From Pogonophryne albipinna (taxonomy: Eukaryota > Chordata > Actinopteri > Perciformes > Artedidraconidae), in assembly GCA_028583405.1 (NCBI GenBank), contig CM053256.1, forward strand, positions 2,722,424 through 2,786,423: a DNA stretch of 64,000 nucleotides. Reading direction: 5' to 3'. A model generated the notes under the pieces. The model was given only the letters and a program-made list of their open reading frames with translations, did not search any database and had not been told where the DNA came from. The translations under genes and the position numbers were made by a program. Shown piece by piece: positions 24,100 to 37,200 of this stretch; the first letter of the stretch is position 1; the number at the start of each line of letters is the position of its first letter.

Positions 24100-24195
24100 T
24101 ATGGACCAGCCAGCTCAATCAATTAATTACCTAGTCGCTGTGTTTTACTTCAGGCCATTAATAATGATGTTTAAATATTAATTTGGCTTTGTCCA
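24100..24195. promoter_or_regulatory. candidate homeodomain-rich regulatory island
   Basis: Contains CAATCAATTAATTACC, then CCATTAATAATGATG and AAATATTAATTTGG within 100 bp. These overlapping TAAT cores are the sort found in neural enhancers of POU and homeobox genes. No experimental or conservation evidence is available here. Confidence 0.25.
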
Positions 24196-27100
24196 GGGAC
24201 TGATATAAGGGCCCTGTTGTTGTCTTCTGGATTTCTAGTTGTCGAGTCAAAGGCAGTGGGAAGTGAACCTGAATAGCCAGAGGAGGATTGAGGCTGTTCG
24301 GCTGTGCAAAGAGATGCTTTACACTTTGTTTGATGAGCAAAAACAGCGGCAGTAATCTTCTCTTAAATAATACTGAAAGACTTGTTTTCAAGATGTCTTT
24401 GTTTTGGATATAAATGAACAAAAGTTTGAATTTGTACTGATTGTTGTGGTGTTTTTGTTGTGGGTGGCTGGTGTTGTGCTGAGTAAGAGAGTGCACCCAC
24501 CAAATATTGTTCAAAGGCCTGAAGACTGAACTGGGAACGACCCACTTCAATTACGCCCTTTGATCCATTTTATTAGTGTTGTCATGTGTTCATGGTTAAT
24601 TTTGAATGTGTGTTTGAGGCGTTGTTGCAGGTGGAAGAAGTGTTTTTCATCGCTCAGTAATCCATTGTTAATTATGTCAACTCTACTGTTGGAAAGTGGA
24701 GAACAAACTAGGTGAAATGAAAAGAGTAAATATGAGGAATCGTCCAATGTGAGAGAATAAAGATGTGCAAACGTACACTAGATGTCTCCTGACCAGCAGG
24801 GAGGCAAACAAACGGGAATCACAACAACATCTGAGTTAAGATCAGGCTAAACCTTCAGAGGATAGTATCTATCTTCGTTTAGGCTGTATTTAATAATTTA
24901 TCCAATACATGTATTTATTACTCTCCACCACGGAGATACCCAGGTGAGTTGATTTTCTCTCGGGATGGATGCTCATGGGAGGGGAGGGGAAGGAGTGGAA
25001 GATTCCTCTCCATCTTCTCCTCTATCTCTTGCTTTGCATCAGTGTTTGTAGCCCAGAGCAGAGGAAGCAAAGCAAAAACTCAGACTTGGCCTCTGTCCAC
25101 CTTACCTGCAAAATACCCTGCCTCAGCATTTTTTCCAGAGTACCAATGGGCCAAAAGTAAAGAAGGGGGAACACTTGGGAGACATAGGCTGTGAAACTAA
25201 TTGGCTGATTCTAAATAGCCTAATTTCTTTCCTTTTTTCTTTTAAATGGCACATGGAAATTAAATCTCTGTAAAGCACATTTTAATTGTTGTCTCAAAAA
25301 ATGAATTTCCTCAATGTAAAAGTCAAGTTAGGTCGTTGGGCTGAAGGGTGGCCCGGTGCATGATACCTCTGCTAAGTTTCAATATTTGTTAGATCATCGA
25401 TCTCAGATCCAGCCACATGCTCAAAGACTCCTTTCAACTTCAACCTATATCCAAAAACCACAGCATTTGCAAAGACATATGCATACATTTCAAAGTATAT
25501 TTGCGCTTGGTGTAAAATATACGGTTCAAAAGATGTTACAAATGCATAGGCGGTATCGCTTGAAATCGGTCATTGATGTTTATGTTTTATGATGTGCCGT
25601 CCATACCTTGTTAAAATACTAAACCTGAGATATATATTTTTCTCTAATATTGGTACAACTGACGCTCATCTTGAGATCCGATCACAACTTGACCACATGC
25701 CAATTTTGGGGGGTGAAACAAACAGTAACGATGAACAGCTTAACAAATGACCACTCTGCTGCCAAGTCCTGGGAGGGAGGAAGAGGAGCTTAAAGAAAGA
25801 ACTAAAACCCCTGCTACAGAGAGCGAGAAACCCCAGGGTGAGGAGGAAGTGAGAAAAAAGAGAAAGGTGAGTAAACGCATATTGAGAGAGGAAGCAGAGT
25901 GTGAAGAACAAGTGAGATAAAGAGGCAGAGGGAGATGGAAAGAGTGAGAGGCAGAGCAAAAAAACGAGGGAACAGAAGAGGCTTGATATGATTTCAATGG
26001 AATGTTTGTTGACAGTGCTCCGTGGCCCCGGGCCTTGGGATAAATGATTGAACACTGCGCCTGTCAAAGCTAGAGGATTTCTGTGGGCTTGTGTTTCTCT
26101 CTGCGCTCTTTTGCTGGAGGGAAGGTAGCAGTCAACTAATTGACACAGAATTAAGCATGAAACGCACTAAGCGAAGCCCTCTTCTGCCATGGCTGGCCTC
26201 TCCACCAAAGTGGGGGCTTCCAGACAGTAAGAGGCTACAGATGAAACCCACAAAAACACACACATACTGTAAAGATGAAATCAGACACGTGCAAATATAT
26301 ATAAAGCGTGAATACATCTGAAAATGAAGATAAACATCGGAGCAGATGGCCCACTACTCAATTACACTAGATCAGTAATTCAACATTTTAACACCCACAC
26401 CTAAGCAAGTGCACACTCATCAGCAGAGGCAAAGGAACGCAGGGTACAGGAGGATATGCCCGGAGTACATAAGCAAACACTATAGACTTTCCCTGTGACA
26501 AATTGCTCCATGAGAAAGTAATCCTTCAAGATTAACAGTGTCATTCTCTGCCACACCTTGCATATTATGCTCAGGGGGCCGTGATTTCAGCTTCAGGCTT
26601 CTTGCAAATGACGTGGCAGGTGTGTACTTGTACTAACTCTGAAATGAGAGGGAGAGACCTAACTGAAGGGATGACAGAGCTAACAATCAAGAGGGACAGT
26701 TAGAGGAGGACAAAGAAATTGTGAAAGAAGAGGGAGAGCAGTGCGAAGGGAGAACAAACAACATAAAAGTCAAACCAAATGTGTGTGTGTGTATGGGGGA
26801 TTGGTAGGTAATACACAGCGCAGTGCACAGGTATACATGTGCGCTTTTGTTTTCCATAAACTCGCTTGTGATTGAGCGATGCATGGGTCGATTAAGGTTG
26901 AGCGGCACGGACCTTTAGCTGTAAATAAACAGCACCGCCTGCTGAAGCCCAGCCAGCAACATAGTGGTATACAAGGAGTCTCACCTCATTAAAACTTGGC
27001 GCTGCGACCGAAAAAACAACATGACTAAGCAGCGGGTGTGTGGGGTGGGGCAATTTTAAAAACAGAATGAGAGGGGAGGGGTTTGTGCACCTCCAACAAA

Positions 27101-27789
27101 GGTTGCGGTAATGGTCCGGGCAGCACTGGTGTCAGGCTGCTGCCTCTCTTCCCGTCTGCATCTCAACGTGAATGCCCTTGTGAAGGAGCTGGAGACAGGG
27201 AGAGGCGATGAAGGAGGGAAGGGAGGCTGCAGGGTCAAAGGGCCAACCCCATCCTGCTGACTACTAACCAATCAGGAGGTGTCCTGCGCTGTCTTGGAGG
27301 CAACAGAGGGGGAACAGAGGAGGAGGTGAAGCAGAAGAAGAGATAAGCAAGGAAAGAAGGAGGGTGGGTGGACTGCAAGGCGGATCCCCAGGGTCAATTG
27401 TCCCCGGGAAGGAGGTACAGTAACCAACACTCTGCATCTCATTTGCAAGGCAGCAGCAGCAAAGGTGCACCTGAGCACGGCTAGTGAGCGTCCTGCCATA
27501 GCACCGAGGCAATTAATGTCTCTTTTCAATGACATGTGCTTCTCAGTGTGACAGTGGCTGGCCAGCTGTGGGCTGGGCCAACTGGCTAAAAGAGTGTGTT
27601 CCCACAGAGACTCATTTCACATGGAGATCCCTGCCTCTGATTCGCCGGCAGTCCTTGTTATAAGGCCTAAGGTTCAAATCTAAACACACGCATGCACAAG
27701 CACTTGAATAAATGTTGGCATGCAAAGACATGTTTGAGACATAAAGATTTTTCCTAGAATGGCCGATGAACATGCTGTTGTTGTGCTCC
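24196..27789. other. intergenic DNA, no gene seen
   Basis: Purine-rich patches at about 25760-25990 and 26640-26760 produce Ser/Leu-rich antisense ORFs of up to 133 codons that lack any domain. A short GT run lies near 26781. No coding region, RNA gene or mobile element was recognised. Confidence 0.45.
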
Positions 27790-28174
27790 CTATCTCTGTT
27801 TCTTATCCTATATCTAATAGAACTGCTCGGGTCTATATGCTGTAAAATGTGTTATCTCTTTGATTTACACACGGCATCTATTGCACGTCTGTCCGTCCTG
27901 GGAGAGGGATCCCTCCTCTGTTGCTCTCCTTGAGGTTTCTCCCATTTTTTCCCTTAAACTGTGGGTTTTCTCTGGAAGTTTTTCCTTGTACGATGTGAGG
28001 GTCTAAGGATAGAGGGTGTCGTTTTTCTCATACTGATATTCTGAACAATCTGTGCTGTTGTATTTGCTGTAAAGTGTCTCTACTGTAGGCTATTTTTATT
28101 ATATGTACAGCACTTTGGCTCGACCAAAAATCGTTTATAAATGTGCTATATAAATAAAATTGGATTTGATTTGA
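27790..28174 (+). mobile_element. 3' tail fragment of a teleost non-LTR retrotransposon (CR1/L2/Rex1-like)
   Basis: The stretch contains the phrase GTCCGTCCTGGGAGAGGGAT (27891-27910), a GAGGTTTCTCCC segment, GATGTGAGGGTCTAAGGA, and ends with TGCTATATAAATAAAATT plus a TTGATTTGA tail. This order matches my memory of a LINE 3' UTR widespread in fish genomes. No coding part is retained. The left boundary is uncertain; the tail end is clear. The family name is from memory and should be confirmed against a repeat library. Confidence 0.6.
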
Positions 28175-29161
28175 ACATCCTGAAAAGTCACACACTGAAT
28201 GATTATACAGAGACACGTATGCTGTGAGATTTCACAGATTAGTAGTTGCTGATTTGTTTATATGATTTGTACCCATTTTAATCAAACACACCTAAATTCT
28301 GGATTCTTCTTTTTAAATTAAAACTTAAATAGCCGTGGGGCAGATTTACAACTTGCTAACACATGGGGACTATGCCCTACCCAAATCAAAGCACATCAGC
28401 TGCTGTTAGCTGTTGCACACACATTTGCCAAAACCTATACAATGATGAACCTTAAAGGACCTCTGTGATGGAGTGTTATAAATGAACAGTTGTTCCGGGA
28501 ACAAGTAAGGAAATAAAAAAAGAGAATAATGCTGGAGGAGAGCTCGTGGAGTTTAAACTGGTAGAAGATCTTTCTCTAAGGAGAACGAATGTGCTTAGTA
28601 TATATCATATATATTTGTCATGTATAAGTAATCTTTTGGCCTGACGATTGTACTGGAAAAAGGTCAGGGGTCACCAGAAACAATATATATTATCCATGAT
28701 TGCCCTGCAAATAGCAAATTTCATGGAAGTAGTGCTAAGATATATTTGCCTTACCATCAGCAAGGCAAGGATTAATAGAACCTACTATTCTATAATCTTA
28801 CGTGTGTGCTTTGATGTTAAAGGGAAAGTATGTAGAAGAGAGTAGTTATACAATTATTAAACAGAACACAATAGGAACAAAAAATCTGCGTTGATGACAG
28901 AAAAATAGTTTTCCCTCAGGCTTGTTTTCCCTTTATACCAACATCATTAAATTAAAGCTAAAACCCTGAGAAACACTTAGATGTGAAGTGTTTTCAAAAT
29001 GACTTCTGTGCATCTTCTTTAAGTGTATTGTTATATGTTGTGTGTACAAATAACCTTTAAAATGTACTATCAATAGAAATGCGTAGTACATGTATATTAC
29101 TTCTTATTTGTTGTGTAAGTGTAGTGAAATATGCATTCGTTGAGTATGAATAAAACTAATA
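28175..29161. other. AT-rich intergenic DNA before Rex3 copy 1
   Basis: No reading frame or motif cluster of note. It ends at the left target-site duplication (29162-29171) of the retrotransposon that follows. Confidence 0.5.
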
Positions 29162-29171
29162 ATAAATCAAC

Positions 29172-32100
29172 CAAGATTGGTTCAAAAGACCTCATGGAAA
29201 AAACAACAACAAGAAGTGAGGATACCCGGCCCGGAGGAAGCCCGGGGTCCCTTTCTGGAGCCAGGCCCAGAAGGAGGACTCGTCGGCGAGCGTCTGGTGG
29301 CCGGGCTTGCCACGGAGCCCGGCCGGGCCCAGCCCGAAAAGGCAACGTGGGCAACACCTCCGCTTCTCCGTCCCGCGGGCCCACCACCTACGGGAAACAG
29401 CGATGGGGTCGGGTGCGCTGCCAGAAGGGTGGCAGTGAAAGCGGAGGGTCTCGACGGACCAGACCCGGGCGACAGAAGCTGGCTTTGGGGACGTGGAACG
29501 TCACCTCTCTGGGGGGGAAGGAGCCGGAGCTTGTGCGGGAGGTGGAGCGTTACCAGTTGGATCTGGTTGGGCTCACCTCTACGCACAGCGTCGGCTCTGG
29601 AACCTTACTTCTGGATAGGGGTTGGACTCTATTCTTCTCCGGAGTTGCTCAAGGTGTGAGGCGCCGGGCGGGTGTGGGGATACTCACAAGTCCCCGGTTG
29701 GGTGCTTCGTTGTTGGAGTTTACCCCAGTGGACGAGAGGGTCGCCTCCCTACGCCTGCGGGTTATGGGGGGGAAAACTCTGACTGTTGTGTGTGCTTATG
29801 CACCCAACAGCAGTTCAGAGTATACGGCCTTCTTGGAGACCCTGGAAAGAGTCCTGTATGGGGCTCCTGAAGGGGACTCTTTAATCTTGCTGGGAGACTT
29901 CAACGCACATGTGGGCAATGATGGAGACACTTGGAGGGGCGTGATTGGGAGGAACGGCCCCCCTGATCTGAACCGGAGTGGTGGTTTGTTACTGGACTTC
30001 TGTGCTAGTCATGGATTGGCCATAACAAACACCATGTTCGAACATAAGGATGCTCATAAGTGTACGTGGTACCAGAGCACCCTAGGCAGAAGGTCCATGA
30101 TCGATTTCGTTATCGTATCATCGGACCTGAGGCCGTATGTTTTGGACACTCGGGTAAAGAGAGGGGCGGAGTTGTCAACTGATCACCATCTGGTGGTGAG
30201 TTGGGTCGAGTGGCGGGGGAAGCCTCTGGATAGACCTGGTAAGCCCAAACGTGTAGTTCGGGTGAACTGGGAACGTCTGGAGGAGGCCCAAGTTCAGGAG
30301 GCCTTCAACTCACACCTCCGGCGGAGCTTTTCAGGCATTCCTGTGGAGGTTGGGGACATTGAACCAGAGTGGTCGGTGTTCAAAGCCTCTATTGCCGAAG
30401 CCGCGGTGGGGAGCTGTGGTCTCAAGGTCCTAGGTGCCTCAAGGGGCGGTAACCCTCGAACCTCCTGGTGGACACCGGTGGTCAGGGAAGCCGTCCGACT
30501 GAAGAAGGAGGCCTTCAGGGATTTGTTATCCCGGGGGACTCCCGAGGCAGTTGCAAGGTACCGACAGGCCCGAAGGGCAGCAGCCTCATCCGTGGCCGAG
30601 GCAAAGCAGCGGGTGTGGGAGAAGTTCGGAGAGGACATGGAGAAGGACTTTCGGGCGGCACCAAAGTTGTTCTGGAAAACTCTCCGACACCTCAGGAGGG
30701 GGAAGCAGGGAACCATCCAAGCTGTGTACAGTAAGGATGGGACGTTGTTGACCTCAACTGATGGAGTGTTGGGGCGTTGGAAGGAACACTTTGAGGAACT
30801 CCTGAACCCGACAACTCCGCCCTCTATGTTAGAGGCAGAGCTGGAGTATGACGGGGGATCGGCGCCAATCTCCCGGGGGGAGGTCACTGAGGTTGTTAAA
30901 CAACTCCACAGTGGCAAAGCCCCGGGGGTGGATGAGATCCGCCCAGAAATGCTGAAGGCTCTGGGTGTTGAGGGACTGTCATGGTTGACACGTCTCATCA
31001 ACGTTGCGTGGAAGTCGGAAACAGTACCGAAGGAGTGGCAGACCGGGGTGGTGGTTCCCATTTTTAAAAAGGGGGATCAGAGGGTGTGTGCCAATTACAG
31101 AGGCATCACACTACTCAGCCTCCCCGGGAAAGTTTACTCTAAGGTACTCGAAAGGAGGGTCAGGCCGATTGTCGAACCTCAGATTGAAGAGGAACAATGC
31201 GGATTCCGTCCTGGTCGTGGAACGACGGATCAGCTTTTTACTCTCGCAAGGATCCTGGAGGGGGCCTGGGAGTACGCTTATCCGGTCTACATGTGTTTTG
31301 TGGACTTGGAGAAGGCGTATGACCGGGTTCCCAGGGAGTTACTGTGGGAGGTGCTGCGGGAGTATGGGGTGAGGGGGTCTCTACTCAGGGCCATCCAATC
31401 TCTGTACTCCCAAAGCGAGAGCTGTGTCGGGTCCTCGGCAGTAAGTCGGACCCATTTCCGGTGAGGGTTGGCCTCCGCCAGGGCTGCGCTTTGTCACCAA
31501 TCCTGTTTGTAATATACATGGATCGGATTTCGAGGCGTAGTCATGGGGGAGGGGGTCTGCAGTTCGGTGGACTAAGGATTGCACCACTGCTTTTTGCAGA
31601 TGATGTGGTTCTGATGGCTTCATCGGTCTGCGACCTTCAGCACTCACTGGATCGGTTCGCAACCGAGTGTGAAGCGGCTGGGATGAGGATCAGCACCTCC
31701 AAATCTGAGGCCATGGTTCTCAGCAGGAAACCGATGGACTGTCCACTCCAAGTAGGGAATGAGTCCTTACCCCAAGTGAAGGAGTTCAAGTATCTCGGGG
31801 TCTTGTTCTCGAGTGAGGGAACAATGGAGCGTGAGATGGGCCGGAGAATCGGAGCAGCGGGAGCGGTACTGCAGTCGCTTTACCGCACCGTTGTGACGAA
31901 AAGGGAGCTGAGCCAGAAGGCAAAGCTCTCTGTCTACCGGGCCATTTTCGTTCCTACCCTCACCTATGGTCATGAAGGATGGGTCATGACCGAAAGAACG
32001 AGATCGCGGATACAAGCGGCCGAGATGGGTTTTCTCCGCAGGGTGGCTGGTGTCTCCCTTAGGGATAAGGTGAGAAGTTCGGTCATCAGGGAGGGACTCG

Positions 32101-32411
32101 GAGTTGAGCCGCTCCTCCTTCGCGTCGAAAGAAGCCAGTTGAGGTGGTTCGGGCACCTAGTTAGGATGCCACCTGGGCGCCTCCCTAGGGAGGTGTTCCA
32201 GGCACGTCCAGCTGGGAAGAGACCAAGGGGTAGACCTAGGACCAGGTGGAGGGATTATATCTCTTCGCTGGCCTGGGAGCGCCTTGGGATCCCCCAGTCA
32301 GAGCTGGTTGATGTCGCCAGGGAAAAGGAAGTTTGGGGCTCTCTGCTGGAACTGCTACCCCCGCGACCCGACCACGGATAAGCGGAAGAAGATGGATGGA
32401 TGGATGGATGG
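29172..32411 (+). mobile_element. Rex3-like RTE-clade non-LTR retrotransposon, copy 1, near full length
   Basis: The element is flanked by a perfect 10-bp direct repeat, ATAAATCAAC, at 29162-29171 and 32412-32421, read as the target-site duplication. It ends in a (GATG)n tail (32391-32411) right after a very short 3' UTR, a hallmark of Rex3. The body is GC-rich, unlike the AT-rich flanks. Its length of about 3.24 kb is as expected for a complete RTE element, and it carries both endonuclease and reverse transcriptase regions. The match to copy 2 at 55.3-57.2 kb is close throughout. A single-base deletion near 31428 relative to copy 2 breaks the ORF. Confidence 0.93.
29194..32381 (+). pseudogene. 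Rex3-like endonuclease/reverse transcriptase ORF, one frameshift
   Basis: This ORF encodes the retrotransposon polyprotein that nicks target DNA and copies the element RNA there. After a basic N-terminal region comes an apurinic-like endonuclease, with GTWNVTSL near 29488, [10 protein letters not shown] near 29888 and [10 protein letters not shown] near 30175. The reverse transcriptase follows, with [12 protein letters not shown] near 30916, [11 protein letters not shown] near 31203, motif [13 protein letters not shown] near 31299, motif B LRQGCALSP near 31483 and catalytic FADD at 31593-31604. The C-terminal RWFGHLVRMPPGRLPREV segment is typical of the family. The first frame runs to a stop at 31464; the remainder is read in another frame, open at 31344-32381. 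Copy 2 has one extra base at the equivalent of 31428, so this copy carries a deletion there. The ATG at 29194 is chosen because it lies just inside the target duplication. All catalytic motifs remain; only the frame is broken. Confidence 0.9.
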
Positions 32412-32421
32412 ATAAATCAAC

Positions 32422-32706
32422 TTCTATCCTAAGATGATATGCCTAACATGCATCAGAGATTGCACTCTTTCCCAAAGAGAAGTGTTGTTGTGTCAGTTTG
32501 CAGTATTGAAACTGTGTGAAATCTATTTATTAGGATTATGTGTTACTTACACACCAATGTGAGCAAGTGTGTTACCACGTAATCAAGTCATGACCTTGTA
32601 TGTGACCTCATTGCCGCGGGCCATTGCAGCTATCAAGGCTAACATGAGGCTAATGAGTGCCATTCGTTGCATTTCGGTGCAGAGGAGAGACGCACATAAA
32701 CACATC
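32422..32706. other. short spacer after Rex3 copy 1
   Basis: Unique-looking DNA between the retrotransposon and the next microsatellite; nothing recognised. Confidence 0.5.
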
Positions 32707-32895
<189 letters not shown>

Positions 32896-33204
32896 TCAAC
32901 AGATCCAGCCTTCCGATCACTGCTCCCTATAGCCCTGCAGCTCACAATGAAAGCCAGTGTCTCCCTCAGTGGGTAGTCTGCGCTCTCCTCCCTGACCATC
33001 CTCACTCATCCGAGACAGAAATAGACATCGCTTTGCTTCCCTGCTCATTCTCCTAGTCAACTTGTGGTTGACACACACTGGATGAATGACTACTTCCTCC
33101 TGCTCGCCTCAGCCGACTACTGAGGTGCAGTTCCGAGTTGTCGAGCTTGCCACTGAGAGAAAAAAGAACAAGGGAAGTTGGATGCAGAGGGGGAGAAGAG
33201 AGAA

Positions 33205-33212
<8 letters not shown>

Positions 33213-33284
<72 letters not shown>
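33213..33284. repeat. (AG)n microsatellite
   Basis: A pure AG/CT dinucleotide array of about 72 bp, preceded by GATA-type units. It is the only long GA array in the window. Confidence 0.97.
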
Positions 33285-33286
<2 letters not shown>

Positions 33287-34109
33287 TGCTAGTTTCAGCA
33301 GACACGTCATGCACACACACAAACTCACACACACACACACTTACAGCTAAGCTAGCTGGCTTTTGACAGTGGCAGAATTATTATGGCGAGGTGAATATTA
33401 CCCCCCTGGGACTTCATTTACCTCCAGCATATTCACTGAGTTTCTCTGTGTTTTACTGCTCCTCATAATCCAAGACAACCACACACATACACACGCGCAC
33501 ACACTTGCACTCATATCACCATATCACACACTATTCTTATGTCCATGAGTGTTGTCAGGGTTATTATTGAGATCATTATGGGATGTGGGTAGTATTCAGA
33601 TGCCCCCCTTCCCCCTCCAATCCCACTGTTTTTGTTGCAGTTCTGAATCTCGGAGACCTCTCATGAAAGGTTACAAAAGCTTCCCTCTTCCAGATTCTAT
33701 TTATCAATAAAGCACATAGTCAAACATAAACACACTCACAGAAGCAGTTTTGTATTTTTGCAGTTTGTATTATTGTAATTCTCCCGTTAATATTAAGTCG
33801 GTAAAGGTCACTGATGGATTTCTTTTGTTGTGCTGTTTGAGGTCTTTTTCGCCCATTGTGTTAACAAGTCATTAAAAATTGAGAGAAGTGATGCAGGCCA
33901 GGAGACATTGCATATGTTTGGAAGCATTATTATTATTAAATAATCATGTTTGTCTCCTAAAATGAAAGTGACTCATGCCACAATATCAGTAATTAGATAA
34001 ATTATTGATGAGCTAGCGGGTGGGTGAGAGGATGGTCGGTGGTGGAAATGGAATTGCCAAACCCAATTACTGTCTTTTTTTTTCCAGAGTGGCCCCATTA
34101 GGTTTGTCA
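33285..34109. other. intergenic DNA, nothing recognised
   Basis: Short AC runs near 33310-33340 and 33479-33510; no ORF above about 60 codons and no motif cluster. Confidence 0.45.
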
Positions 34110-34225
34110 CTTAGACCACTAAATGGCGGCACTAATAAAACGGCAACTTGCACCCACCCAGCTTAATTAATAGTAAGATGATTAATATTTTAATTGCTGC
34201 AGATTAAATACCACTTGCACTGTGA
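34110..34225. promoter_or_regulatory. candidate homeodomain-rich regulatory island
   Basis: Holds ACTAATAAAACGG, GCTTAATTAATAG, GATTAATATTTTAATTGC and AGATTAAATACC in about 100 bp. The dense TAAT/ATTA cores in non-repetitive sequence are consistent with a conserved developmental enhancer, but this is inferred from motif content only. Confidence 0.25.
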
Positions 34226-37200
34226 TGCAAGCTTTTCAAGAACAGAGGCTAACGTCCCACGCTCTCTGCTTTAAGATGATGAACATGTCACGCTTCAGCT
34301 CTCTCACAGTGACTTCGACATAAAACAGCCACACAGTGTCGAGGTGAAAGGAGGTAACAGTATTTCAGTTCTGATGCAGCAGAGACACATTGATGTCTTT
34401 GCAATAACAATATGATTGATGTGTCAGAATATTCCTGGATTTCTTTATTGATTAAAAAGAAAGTTAGTAAATCAGGAAGAACAGGTTTTGCAGATGAAAC
34501 AAAGTACTTAGCAAGGTTTTCCACATTAACAGTGCATTGTGGTAATTCTATGTAACTTATTGTGATGAGTAGACTACATTGTTTATTTAACAGTTTGTAT
34601 CCTACTAAATTCAGTTTAAGTAAAGTAAAACATTACAGACAACTATAAGCTTTGAACAAAGAATATGGGCAACAATGTACAATACCTGAGATCTGGTTAA
34701 TAGATGTTTTTTTTGACATCAATGCTGTTAATTTATTACTATGTTAATAATTAAAGATTGAGATAGCAGTGATCAACTTCTATGATGCCCTCTGCAAAGA
34801 AAGGACTTCAAGAAGAGACCGCCCCCGAGCAAACACAATACCCCTGGGTGCATGTGCAGCATCAGTGCTACAGGGCAAGGGTACACACATACACACACGT
34901 ATGCCACAATAAAAAGCAACTATCCCTCTTACGCTAAAAACTGATGAGCCCCCTCTCTCAGGAGGGCATGGTGTCTTCAAACCCCAACATGAATAAAACA
35001 AGTTGTTATTCTTTTCTAGATAAACACCCTCCAAGTGCCCGCAAACAAGAGGGGGAAACGACGCCAAGCTTTGGTTTTCCTCCAGCACTTGCAATGGAGA
35101 CGGGCTCCCCAGACACTTGCTGGGCTCTGCAAAGTGGTCCTGCACTGTACAAAGTGTCTGCTTCTGCCAGGGGCACAGGATGGAACTTCTAAGCACAACA
35201 AAAATCCACTAAACACCTAGCAAGGCTTGCTTTGCCATTTGAACAAAGCATATTATTCATTCACGTTGTCAATTCCTTATGCACATGGTATTATTAATCA
35301 AATTCCCCAGTGAGATTTGAGCTGTTTGTTCATTTGAATCTACAGAATGACTCTGCTGGTAAGTGAATCATTAGGAAGCATCACATTGGCCCAGATTTGA
35401 CAAAGAGGCTGGGAAAGGTGTACATTAGCCAACGGAAAAGGTTAAGTGTGGTAAAATGAGAGAGGAAATGTGGCGGACAAATTGAGAAATTAGCAACGTG
35501 CGGGTGGGAAAAGTCTCAGAGGACGCGGCGCTAAGGCGAGACCTATTATGGCACCAGGCAGCTGGTTATCATGATTATCATCATGTGTTTAGCAAGGCGC
35601 CCTTATGCAGGGCAACATATATGACTTGTGCTTTAACCACTTAGTTGGCCCATTTAGCCTTGTGCCGTGGTGTGTATGTGTGATGAGTGCAAATCTTCAC
35701 CAATATGCTGCTTTAACAGTAGGCAGCGTTTTTCCCAGGCGCTGGCAAGTCAGCCATAGTTGGCACCTTGGACTGTGATGCAGGTGTGTGACCCGTGATG
35801 CAGTGGGGGGGGGGGGCTCACTGTCTTATGATGTCCTTGGGGAAGGTGAGGGAGTGACCCCATGAAGATCCAGCTGGGAGCCTGGTGAGCACTGGGACCA
35901 GATGTGTGTGTGTGTGTGTGTGTGTGTTAGATGTGAGTGTGAGTCTTTTAGTGTCTCCATGTGTGCCCACTGCCAGCTTGGTATGGAACAGCTGGCTCCC
36001 ACCATCTGCTACTCCTCTACATCAGCATCCACAGTGTATGTGTGTGTCTCCATTTTATTTATTTTTTTCATCTGTACAATCCACAATTAGTCATGAACAC
36101 ATAAATGTAATATCAACTGATGTAAGAGGTTATAATGTGCAGTAAAATATGCCACATAAGTACTAAGGTTCCCCTTTTTGAAAAGAAGAAAGAATATTAT
36201 TTTCTGTCATTTATTTTTTGTAATAAACAAACCCAGTGGTTGTACATTTCTTTGAAAGCTACACTAAGACTATCAAGTGTATGTTAGCTTTTCCCTTTGG
36301 TTGTTAATCATTTGCTCCGAGCGAGCCTACTATATCAAATAGACTCAGGAATAAGAAAGAAGTATTGGAAGGTTGGGAGGTTAGTATGCTAAAATCCCCC
36401 CAAAACAAGACACATGAGACATACGGTTCTGGTGTTAATTAGGGAGCCAATATTACCAGATAAATCAGAGATGGAGGGATGTTAGGAGGAGAGGGAGATG
36501 AGGGAGGAGGGATATAGGAGGAGTAAAGGGAAAAGAGAGAGTGAGAAACAGTGAGAGAAGGAGGGCAGGGTGTTGATTTGAGCAGGGCCTGGGGGCAGCC
36601 TACAAGGCAGAAAAGGGAATGATTGACTGGCTAACCAGGCGTTGATCAGGCCTCTGCAGCTCTGTCTTTCATCAATAGTGAACAACTATAGTAGCAAGTG
36701 AAAGTCTGTAAACTGCACACTTATTTGCTTCAAAGTCAGCGTTAAACACCATACAGTTTCACTCGATTTTAAGCTTATCAATTATGCATTTTGATCCACT
36801 GATGGCTGAAGCTGTATTTGTATGTTTCAGCTCTCGAAAGCATGATCTTCTATGAAAACTGGTGCCACATGCAAGCACTTGTGCCCGGCGAGTATCATGT
36901 TGCTCACAGAAGACAGTAATGAAAAATGATGTCCCTCTAACTCACCAAATTTCAAGTCTAGCAGCGGCGGCAAAAGTGAGTAATCTGTAATCGGAGCGAT
37001 GTGGAGGAGTGCAGCGCTGCTAATGCGACTAGACCCCGCTGTTCTCTAAGGAAGACAGCGCTGGAGGGGAGGAAGAAGACGAGGAGAAGGAGAGGCAGAG
37101 GGATGAGCAAGAGGAAGAACACACACCGAAGCAGTCGGGGGATCGCCTGCTCCAAACATGGCAGAAGGTACGGAACAAGGCGCTCTGTGTGGGCCCCATT

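Noticed and set aside
30294..31061. 255-codon minus-strand ORF inside Rex3 copy 1
   Set aside because: Antisense shadow of the GC-rich retrotransposon coding frame.
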